Shown piece by piece: positions 7,973 through 19,900 of a stretch of DNA of 47,353 nucleotides. This DNA is from Euryarchaeota archaeon UBA443 (GTDB lineage Archaea > Thermoplasmatota > Poseidoniia > Poseidoniales > Poseidoniaceae). The stretch lies in contig DAKS01000040.1 of the NCBI GenBank assembly GCA_002499195.1, forward strand, positions 1 through 47,353, in the 5' to 3' direction. Under the pieces are notes generated by a model that worked only from the letters and a program-made list of their open reading frames with translations, searched no databases and was not told the DNA's origin. Both the position numbers and the translations under genes were made by a program. Each line of letters starts with the position of its first letter. The stretch's first letter is position 1.

Positions 7973-10900
7973 TGCAAGAGCAGTGACGAAGAAGCCAGCA
8001 AGGGCTACGACGACGAGACTTGGTGCGAACGATGGAACTGATCCAACACCGCCACCGAGTTCAACAACGGTTGGGAGTTTATCTCCACTGTCGAGGAAGT
8101 TCTCAGCAGGCTTGTTCACGTGGTTACAGGCGGTTGGGATTCCAGCGCCAACTGCAGATGAGTTGGAGAACATTACGTTGTTACACCAATCACTGTCCTG
8201 AAGTAGTGGTCGACGGGTTGATTCTGTGATACCATCGTCACCATATGCACCAGGCTTGGACCATTGTTCACCGGTTATGCCACCGCCATAATTGACGTGA
8301 GCCCATGGACCGTTGATTGGGTCATCCATCTGGAACCGTTGTGCAGGAGCCTTTGACATGTCACATTCCGCGTCAAGACAGGTTAGGACATCCATCTCTA
8401 CCCAAATGTACGGTGTTTCACCAACTTGAGAAGGCTCGACGATGTAGACATATTCCTTAACCGTTAGAGTCTGGCCCCATTCTGGAGGTGTGATGTACTT
8501 AACGTTCTCAGCTTCACCGTGGCCTCCACTGGTGTGGAAGGTTACAGCCAACATGTGGTCGTAGGTGTATGGGCCTTGATCGCCTCCAGCACCGACTTCG
8601 ACCTCAACAGGTACGTAGGTACCTGTGAGTACGTTGTTGATGCCTTGGAAATCAAATCCAATGACTTCATCGAAGTAGTAGTCTGCGACGAGTTCACGAA
8701 CGTTCTCAACACGAACACCGATTTCCTGTGTTGCAACACCTTGTTGGTAGTTTGCAATCGGCATAACCGATGGGTCGTAGTTTGGCACGTAACTTGGTGC
8801 TGTAGCAGTATCCTTGAGGACGAGGCGGATCTGACAGAAGTCGGAACCACTCGGTCCAATCTGATGGATACCGTTGTTGTTCAAGTAGTCAATTTCCCAA
8901 GCGTTTGCAGTGGTTGTTGCATCAGGAACGAGTGTAAAGACGAGGTTGTCTCCAACAATTTCAGTGCTGAAGTAGTTCTCGTAAGTACACTGGTCGGTTG
9001 ATTCAACAGTCCATGTCAAGTCAACAGGGTTGTGATCAACGTCGGCCTTGATAGCAGACAAGTCGTAGGTCAAGTTGTTAGCACTGGTGTCATCTTCCAT
9101 GAGGCTGATGGACCATGGAGCAACCGGAGTAGATCCGTTTGCTGCAGTAACAACTGCACCGGACGTGACATCCCAGTCGAGGACGACTGGAGCATCGTTA
9201 ACAGGGCTGACTGAGAAGTCAACCGTGAAATCATCTGCTTGTTGGTTCTCTGCGCCATCATCCTCGAGTGTGAGGGTAACAGTACAGGTACCACCTAGTT
9301 CGTTGTCGGTTGCCTCTGTGATGGTCAACTCGTTTGCAGTAACGGAAACTCCGAATGCAACACAATCATTAGGTACGGAAGCACCCCAAGTGTAGACTTG
9401 TCGAACTGGGTAATTCTCGTTGTCCATGTCACGGACGTACGAGCGGCTTGCGTTGGAGACGTCTCCAAGGGTCTTGGAAACACTACCGAATCCTTCAGGA
9501 ACGATGTTCGTGTAAGATCCGTCGTCAACGAAGACCGGCATACAATCACCACGATCGGTGTTACAAATCACTGGCTTGTCGTTGATGTTGTTGACTGTCA
9601 AGGTCATGTTCTTGGTATCGGTCAAGCCGTGGCTGTCCGTAACGATGAACTCGAACTCAACAGTACCGAACTGGTCAGTGAGAGGCGTGATGGTAACTGT
9701 GTGACCATTCTTGTCCCAGTCGACCAAGACGTTGCTGTGAGCAACGGTCGTTCCTTCTGTAACGGTCCAGGTTAGAGATGCCTCTTCATCTTGGACGTCA
9801 TCAGCGAGGTTGGTCAAGGAGAAGGTGTAAGCACCACTGTCCTCATCAACTGCGTCATCAGCGAGAGCAGCCTGGATTTCAGGACATGCACGCTTGATGT
9901 CTTCGGTTAGCGCCTGGTTGGTCGCCATCGAAACAGCGTCAACAGTATGCCAATCGTAAGCACAGTCTGCCTTGGTCTTGATCATCACATCGTAGTCCTT
10001 TGCAGGTCCTGCGGTTGTGGTACCCTTGTAGGTACGGTAGACAAGAACTTCATCGCTGATACTTCCGTCTTCCAAGTCATCGTGAGTTGTCTCAACGGAG
10101 ATGTACTCAGCGAGTGTTTGAACACCAGTTGTTACAGTCTGAGTTGGGTGAACAGTTTGGATGTTCGCTGAACCGTCTTGAACGATAGCGACGATGTTCA
10201 CTGCATCAGGAGTTCCTCCAATTCGGCTGAATGGGATTGCGATTTCGTAGAAATCGCTACTGAAGGAGGTGTCAATTGCATCTGTGGACAAGCGGCTTGG
10301 ACCCCAGCCAAGGAATCCATTAGAGTATAGATCCATGTTGTTCCCAGTACCATCAGTTGCCCAGAAGAGGTAGTCTGCTTGAACCGGTAGTGTGTGAGCA
10401 CCATTGAGGTTGTAACCAGTGTTAGAACCACCAGCAACGACATCGAGATAAATCAAGAGGTCGTTGGTGGAGAGGTCTTCACCAGTCATACCGATGTATA
10501 GTGCATCACCTTCACTGTAACTGACATAGAAGTCGTTGGTTCCGTCACCGGAGACCATACCTGGCATAGCATCGTCAGATGGGTTCAATGGCGTGTTACC
10601 AATCCAATCTGAGTCATCACCGTCCATAGCCATAATATCTGGCTGGAAGGATGGTGATACGTATGCAGCACGAGTTCCGTCAGTGGAGACCAAGGTCATA
10701 CCAACAGCGGATGCAGCACCACTGAGGTGAGTTGCATCAAGGCTGAAGAGATTCGCTTCGTCAATGGTTGCAGATGAAACAATGCTGATCTTCTGATCGT
10801 CGAGCGTATTACCAATGCTGGTAACGTACGAATTCGAGCCTGCGTTGATTTGCGTTGTAGCTGCGGACCAAGTCAAGTTCTCAACAGATCCAACCGACTC

Positions 10901-13900
10901 GACAGCATGGAGTGCTGTTGTCGCTGTTGAAGTACCGCCGTCCCATCGGAACTCGGTGTTTTCAGCATAGACACCAACGTCACCTGCAGCATCGAGTGGA
11001 TAAATCCACGAGTAGTCACCATCGACCATGTACAGACCTGTACCGGTCGAACCACCGTCAACGGATGCACCAATAGCGGTGACCGTTGCGCTGTCTGCAT
11101 AGACACCAGCAGTACTTCCTGCGATGTCTGCATCTCCGTGGAGGAGAAGTTCTGCAGACTCAATGGAGATACCGTAAGCGTATCCTGCAACAGAGGTTCC
11201 ATCAAGATCGAGATCGTCTCCCGAATTGAGAGATGAGATACCGATAGTGGATGATGCACCAGTTCCGACGAAGGATGAATCAATATCCTTTACATCACAG
11301 CCATCGGTGACCATTGCATTGTCACCAAGGGTGACTGTGTTGTCCTTACTTTGGATGGTGACCTTGTCACAATCGTTTAAGTCAAATCCAACTGCATTCG
11401 GTGCGGTTCGTCCAGGACTGATTCCAATTGTGTTGTTTTCAACATTTGGTCCTGCATATCCGCCAGTCGATGTTCCGTAGTAAACAGCGATGTTTGCTCC
11501 ACCGTCACCCCATGTGTCAGTAACCTTGAGAGTGTACGAACCAGAGGTTGTGTAGGATGTTAGACGTGCGTACATGGTGTTTGAACTGAATGAACCAGCT
11601 GCCCATGTGTCCTTGCTACCGTCAGGCTTGGTGATTTCGAGACCGATTTCACCGCCCCAACTGTCGGATTCAAGATCGACGTAGACCTTCACGCCACCGG
11701 TTGGTACTGTGAAGGTACATGTGCTCGTTGTTCTGTAAGAAGTCGATGCAATTGTACACAGCGATGTCGTTGGCGCAGGTGGGCCTGCAGCCTCTTCCAT
11801 GTAGATTCCGCCATCAGCGTCCAACAATGAGTTGTTGGAGATAACGCCGAATCCGCCAGTCACTTCGATACCGGCTTCACCGGATTCTGAGGTTCCAATG
11901 ATTTCGTTGTTATCGATGGTGTAGTCCAGGATTCCACGCATCTGAATCGCAGTTTGCGGTCCGTTGAAGTAGTTATCTTCAACAGTCATGCGCTTGTTGT
12001 TTCCAGCGTACATTTGGACTCCTTCTTCAGAAGATGAACTGTTGAACCAGTTTCCTGTGACAACCATATCGTCGGTGTAAGCGTTGCCATAAACCCATAC
12101 GTCAGCAATTTCTCCACCATCGTTGAATTCGTTTCCTTCAATGGTGAGGTTATCGGCTCCAAACTCGTTTGTATTGTGTGTGTAAGCATATGGGCTTCTT
12201 TGCGTCATAATTCCAGCACCGCAGTCGTTGAATGTACTATCCTTGATGTACGATCCATCGGTACCTGTCATTCGAACACATATGTCTGTTGTTTGAATTG
12301 CGTTGTTCAACGGTGTGTATCCCTTGAAGTGAGTAACCGTTACATTCTCCATGTGTAAGAACTCTGATCGATGATCATAGTTGTTCCATGATGATTTGTA
12401 AGCCATACCACTTGTGATGGATGCAACTGGATTCAAGGTTGTATCCTTGATCGAGATGTCCATTGCTTGATAGATGTAACCCAATTCAAGACCGGTTTGT
12501 TGACCGGTGTCTGGGTTGGTCGAAACTCCGTAGACTTCTGCATCGTGCAAGTACAATTCAGGAGCATTTGATCCTCCTTGTGCGTACCAACGTTGTGTGT
12601 CAGTGAAGAGATATGCTCCAGTAACAAGAACCAATGTGTTGTTCCAGTTGTGTATGTCATTGTCATCAAAGTACATGAAAGGTACGTCCATCATGATGGT
12701 CTTTCCAGACATGTCCTCTGGTGTAGCAGCATAGTATCCGTATTCCTTAACCGTACCACCGTTACCATCGTCCAAGTTACGGTTACCACCAGTACTGAGG
12801 TAACTCGCACAGTTGGAAACCGTCTCGTACGAGGCACTGTTGAAACTGTAACAGACACGTGCATTGATTCGATCGGTTAGTGAAATGCTTCCACTGTTAC
12901 CACTCGCATCACTCAATGAGAGAGATTGGAATGCATATCGGAAGTCACCATCGGTCGATGAGTAATCAATCATGGCGACTGTAACAGCTTCGTATCCATT
13001 AAGATCATCGTTGGTTGTTCCAGCTGAATCAACACGGATTGAACGGAACAAGATACCCTCAGCGTCACCGTTTGAGTCGGTTGTGCCAGTTCCAGTAATC
13101 TTCTTGTCAGCGTTCATCAGTACGACGTTCGTATCTATCACTGCATTCGTATCGGCTTGGACATTGATGGTAAGTTCGCGCATGCGCTCAAATCCACCAG
13201 TTCCTGTCACGTCAACCTTTGTTGGGTCGACCGTTCCTTCAATGAAGTCAATCTCACTCGTTCCAGTGATCTTTACATCGTTTGCGGTGTTGGCGAAGGT
13301 CGAATCAGTGATGGTTATATCACCAGATCCAGCGGTTTCGAGACCAACATTGTTTCCTGAAACTGTTACACCACTGAAGGATACATCCTTAGCAGTTTGT
13401 GAACCGTACTTGTACGCAGCACCAGCACTGTTAGTGATGGTACCTGAGAGATCGCCGCCAAGGTCCTTGACGTAGTAGATACCTGCGTTGTTCTGACCAT
13501 CGAAGTCGATGTTTGTCAAATCAACTTGGCCTGAACCAGAGCTGGAGACGAGCATACCGTAGTCGCCACCGTCAACTTCTATATCGTTCATTGCTGAAGA
13601 AGTAGCTCCGGTAATCTCGATTCCCTGATCGGTTGGCGATGTTATATCGATTCCGTCAAAGTTTCCAGAGGCGAAGTTACCACCGATTGCGATACCAGTC
13701 TCTGCACCAGTGATGTCACCGTTCTGGAATGAAGCGGTACCACTGTCACGTGCATAGTCACCAAGAGATCCTGGGTCGTTACCTGCACGGGCGACGAAGT
13801 CAAGTCGGTCTTGGTAATTGTCTGCACGGTTGTGGAGAACGTCAACATACATGGTGACCGCAGAAATCGAAGAATCGGAGATATCAACGATTGGGAAACT

Positions 13901-16900
13901 CATTCGAGCACCTTGTCCTGGGTTCATGTAGTAACTGTAAGCGTAATCCAAACAGATGTTGTAGTATCCACCGTATCCGGTGTAGCCTTCAGGAGGCTTG
14001 TAGACACCTTGACCGCCGTGGTAGGAGTTGTAGTAGTAACCCCAGTAGTGGTATGGGTAGGATCCATACGAAGGATTGGTATCTTCATTGACTTCACTCC
14101 AGCGGAATCCGAACTCGTCAGGGTAGTAATAGTATCCTGGGTAGGAAACGTATTGTGTTGGACCTTGAGGCCAGTAACGCCACATGTAATACATGTATCC
14201 GTCAAAGGATCCTGTGTATCCAGGTCCATACGAATAACCGTAGTAGTTACAATGCCATGAAGCGACACCACCTTCACCACCAGCGTAAGTAGCAGCTCCG
14301 TTTCCTGACTTAGGATCGTCTGCTGCATATGGGTAGTATCCCATCTTATCTGGGGTAGTAATGTTTTCAGAGACTTCTCCAGAACCATCGTCATAAGTGA
14401 TTTCGATGTTCCATCGGTCGGTGAGCATGTAGTACTTGCTCGATGCGTAGTTGTAGGTAGGGTGAGCGTTACCTCCACCGTAGATGGAGTTAGCACCAAC
14501 TTGCAGATAGTCACCAGATCCGATGAACGCAGAGAGATCGATTGCATAGGTGTGCCATCCTGTCGACTGTCCGGAGAGGGATGTCGAACGGTAGATGGTT
14601 GGTAGGCTCATTCCACCGTAGACGTCAACACCAACGGTGTTATCTGTCGAGGTGAATCCATCGATTTGAGGAGCACCGTTGTAGGATTGGATACCAACAG
14701 CGGCGTTCGAGACAGCAATATTGCTGAACGAACCACTGGATTGTTCAACCCAAAGGGCTGTTCCTGTGTTTCCGACGTTGATGATACTTGACGAATCGAT
14801 GTTCGCTGTTCCACCGTCAATCTTGACAGTTGCCATCTCATCCGAAGATGCAGTGGAGCCATAGATGACTCCCGAGTTCTTCATGATGAGTGTAGCACCG
14901 TCGCCGACGTAGAGTGCAGCACCAGTGGTTGAGTCTTGTGCGACGTCACGAACGGTACCGCCATCAACTTCGAGAACTCCGTCTTGGATGTCGATGTGTA
15001 GAGGGTATGTCGATGAAACAGCCTTGAGTGAACCAGTTGCAACGCTCGACTTACCGACTAGCAACTTACCACCGTTTGAAAGAGTCAAAACAGGTGTGCT
15101 TGTTGCGGTCGACTTGACCTTCAGTACAGCACCCATCAACTTGACGACACAACCATTGAGGTTGAGGTCTTCAGTCAATGTCATTGGCGTACCATCGAAT
15201 TCATAGATGATGTTTCCAGCAGGGGTTGTACCGTTGGTTGGCAGACCTGCGCCTGTGTCAGCATCGGTCCATGCAGCCAACCACGAACAATCCATGTTTG
15301 TACCGTTGAAGTCAACTGGCGCTGGCTCGAGCAATAGATCGTAGGAACTACCGATAGTAAATCCGCTACTCAAATCACTGATGTACCAAGCATCGGTCGT
15401 CAGGGTTTCGTTCTGTCCAGCCGGTCCGAATGCACGGAGGTTGTGGTCAGAGTACGTGTTACCGTTGCTATCAGCAGTGATAACCCAGACATCGGCTTCA
15501 CCGTTACCGTCAGTGATGTGGGACCCAACCTCAAAGAGTTCGGCACCTGCGCTGTTTACAACGCTTGCACTGACGACGTGACCGCTCTTGTCAACTTCCT
15601 GAACGACGCCACCGACTGCTTCAAGTCGGTATGCACGGAGTTCAGCGAGTCCACCGTAGTAGATTACTGCAGATCCGGATGTGTAAACATCACAGTCTCC
15701 TGTAGCACCGCTTGAATCGGCACAGTCGTTAGTGTTCTGGTCGACCTCGATGAGTCGGATATCAGCGTTGGAACTCGCGTAAGCGAGGTAAGGTCCGCTA
15801 CTACCAGCGTTGGAGCTGGTAATGCCGATGTTTCCGAGAGTCATCTTGGAGTTACGAGCATAGACAGCGTGGTCGGTGCTCGAAGTGTGTGACAATGTAC
15901 CACTATCAAAGATCATGGTGTTTGGAGCAGCACTGCTTGAACAGCTACTGTACAAACGATCAGAGTCAATGGTTGTAGCATCGATAATCCATCCACAACC
16001 TGCAACGCCGAATCGACCGGAGTCAAGGTTGGTGACAATCATTGCATCAGTGGTGATTGCGTTACCGGAGAAGTCAATGTGACCTGCAGTAACATCAGCA
16101 AAGATGGATGGTTGCATTCGATAGATGAGCATATCACCAGCGGTGACATCGTCAATGATTGCGTTATCACCAGATGGGCCGTTGGCGGTGCTTGATGAAC
16201 CACCAGGAGCGATGGTCAAATCAGCACTTCCCCAATCGACATCGGTCATGTTGATAGCGCCGAGGGCATTGATGGATGCACTGGAATAATCATCTGCATC
16301 GAAGTTGTATAGCATTACTTCACTTGCAACACCGTAGTCTGAATTGAGAACGGTACCGGTTTGAGTAGATGCAACAGTAGCACTTACGTTGGAAACAGTA
16401 ACGTGTTGGAGATCGGTGTCAATAAGGTTGACATAAGCGTTCTCAATGGTTACATTCTCAACGTGGAGCATACCACCGGTTGAACCTGGGTAGTTGACAA
16501 TAGCACCAGCCCATGATTCACCATCGGTGTTACAGTTGGTCATCGTACCTGTCTTGATCATTGCACTCGCACTTGATGGGAGGTTGATACAAGCCTTGTC
16601 TGCATCGGTGATGCTGAAGTCGTTCAAGGTGAATCCTGTACCTTGGCCACTGCCGTGACGGATCGCCGTCTCAACGTTGGTGAAGGTAACGTGGCTGAGC
16701 GTGAAGTTTCCAACGTTGCTGTTGGAGTAGCACGCTCGTGTACCACCAGAACTGTCAGCACAGTATGCGTTGTAATCACCGTGGCGGGAGCCAGCGGAGA
16801 TTGCTGCAGAGCTCGTGTTGTTGAAATCAACATAATTGAAGACGTGTCGGTCATCAGTTCCACCAGTACAGTCGTCTGTGAAGGAAATACCCTTCCACTC

Positions 16901-19900
16901 AGCGCCACTTGCGCCCTCGAAGACGATACGTTCGCTAGCGCTACCGCTTGCAGTAACGGAGTCACAAGCACCGTCGATAGAGATACCCTTGCCTTGTGCA
17001 ACTTGGATGGTGGTTCCTTCCTCAATGGTAAGGTCGCCACCGCTGATGGACAAGTAGTCGCTATTCGGGCTGATTCGGTATGGTGATCCATCTTTGTCCC
17101 AGATACACTCAATGTTGTTGCTGGAACAGTCGAGGTCGCCACTAACATCAGTACCCTTGCCTTCGAATGGCATAGAACGGACATAAACACCACAATCTGT
17201 GTTAGAGTTGTCGTAGCAGTAGTAACTGCTGTAGTAGCCCCACCATGGTGCAATTGTACCAGGTCGAGCAGCAGAGTTGCTTGAGTACGGTAATGCAGGC
17301 ATGTTGGTACCCCATGTGGTAATTCCACGCTCAAGAGCGGTGGAACCACTGTCGATCATGTAGAGGTAACCGTTTCGTCCAATACGTAGACGATCATTGC
17401 TGTCGTCACCATCAAAGGTCTTCTGGAAATAATCAAACTCGAAGCCAGATGGCAAATCGATGTTTGCGTTACATCCTGTCTTGTACTGGTTCCAGTAGTA
17501 ACTGTATGCGCAGTAGTAACCAGTTGGACGTCCGTTGGAAGCACCTGAAATGACCTCTGCAGCGTTGGTTAGAGACGTCATTCCTGTTGAGAAGGTCTCG
17601 TATCCGTGGTCGTTTCCGTCAGTTGAGATACGGAAATTCGCTGTGTGAGGATTGTTTCCAGCCATGTAACCGCCACCAGGGTTTCGCATTGTGTCACCCT
17701 TGGTTCGTGTGTGGTCCATGTATCCGACGGTTGCATAGTCGTAATATGCGTTACATGAGGAGTCATACTTGAACTCAATTTCATTGGTAACGTCATAGAA
17801 GATGACTTGGTAGTCACACAAATACTGTGTGTTGTATCCCATGTCTCGCCATTCAACGATCAGCATCATGTTCGGGTCACCGACTTCGAAACTGCTGGAT
17901 GTAGTAGTCTGGGTGTTTGTTCCACTCGATGCTGTCGAGGTATCGACAGAAGTTGCGTAGTACGTGATGTAATCTCCACGCTCAAGGTTGTTAAGTTCAG
18001 CAGACCATTGACACTCTGCATCTGTACAATCAGCTCGTTGTTTTCCAACAGGGTCGAGCTTCATGGAGTTCAACGTTCCGTTGTTAATACTGTAGTAGAG
18101 TGTAGGACCTTCGCCAATTGTGTTGTTGACGTTCAATCCTGCTGGTGGATCACCAGCATCAGAAATTGTGTAGGTGAAAGTTCGAGACTTACTGTGTGAA
18201 TCTCGCATTCCCGAATGGTCCATTGTTGGAGCACTGGTGTCCGGTGTTGGTGCAATCTTTCCTACCTTGTAGGTGGTTGAACCAGAGGAAGCCATGCGTC
18301 CATAATAACCTGCACTAAGAGCAAACCCACTCCATCTGTAGTTGGCGTTGTATGCATAGTAGTATCCAGAGGAACATCGTGCGTTCGAGCTAGTCGAGCG
18401 GTAGAAGTAGTAGAAACCGTTGGTACCAGCGCAGAGCCAGTTGGCCTTCGAGGTACTGTAGGTTCCGTTCCAATCAAACTTACCGAACGTTCCAGTAATG
18501 TCAAGTCCGGATAGTGGGATGTTGTAAGCTGCTGTGTAACCATAGGTGCTTACAGATGAAGCACTAGAGCCGCCAGCGAGTTTACCGGTTTCAATCTCAG
18601 GTGTTGAATCGCCGATTCCGACCATTCCCCACGCGTTGTCACCAGAGTCATAGTGGAAGATGAGGTTCATCTGAGGGCCGTTCTTTGCACTGATTGCAAG
18701 GAAACCGCCGTCACCTTGATGCATCTCCATCAAACCTGATCGAGTTCCACCAAAGCCATTGTATCCACTGCTTGGACCGGTCGTCCACTGCATCTTCCAC
18801 TGGGAGTAGAAGTAGTAAGAGGACGCGTAGAAACAGGAGTAACTACCTGTTCCACAGTTGGAAACGTCCCACTCGAAGAGATACTCATCGCTGTGGTCAT
18901 AGTAGGTCATTTGTCGGTCGTGGTAACCTTGTGGGTTGTAGTAACTACCAGAGTGAACATCTGTCTGTAGGACAGTGAACTTCTTTGCATTTCCAGCGTT
19001 GGCAACGTCATCGACAAAGAACCAGTGCGCGTTGCCGGCAGTTTGAACCCATGTGGTTGGGTTGGTAGCCGATGCAGGTGGGGCTGGGTCGTAACCAATG
19101 TTCGCACCGTTGCTTCCTTGATTCAAATCCTGGAACTTCCAGTAGTACTCGACGTAATCGCCTGCACTGATGTCAGGTGTTGAAGCCTTGAAGCGACAGT
19201 CGGTAGCAGTTGTGCTGCAGGACTGCACGGTCGTTGCGCTTACAGATGTCCATGTACCGTTGTTGATGCTGTAGAACATCTTTGGCCCATTGGTTGAAGT
19301 GGTATCGATTCCAGATAGGTCAGTCAACTTGGTGAAGAATGTGCGCTCTCCTTCGACATAGGAAGTAAGACCGCTGTATGGGACGTGACTGGAAGTTGGG
19401 GCGTCCGTGTCAGATCCACCAGAGTATATGACTTCGAGATAACTGTTTGATCCACCGCTATTGTAAGCGTAGGTGTAGACGTAGATGCTTGAAGTCATTC
19501 GAGCACCCATTCCGACAGTTCCGGAATTTGACTGAGCGTTGATGATGTAGTTGTGTGAACCTGTGCTTGAGGAACATGCAGTTCCAGCTGCGTTGTTGTT
19601 GTCACAGATTTCTGAGGTCTTCCAACCGGTTCCTTGGGAATAGGTACCAGCAGCAGCCGAGTTACCAATCGATGAAATCAACTTGCGCTCATTGACGTTG
19701 GAGTTCGATCCAGACAACAGGTTCGCAGAGATTGCTCCAGAACATGATGCGGACGAAATTCCGTAGTTATATCGTGCGTCAGTTCCACAAGATTCGAGTA
19801 CTGTGGAAGTAATGCTTGTCGATGAGGAACTACCGTATCCGTAGCTAACGTACTGCTTCCAGTTGACTTCCTCAACCGTAGCACCACTTGGCAATGCAGA

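Noticed and set aside
13924..17349. Long alternative-frame readings (about 200-240 residues) on the minus strand within the giant gene
   Set aside because: They are Thr/Ser-rich by-products of the codon bias of the giant gene in shifted frames and do not suggest a frameshift; the main frame is continuous and coherent on both sides.
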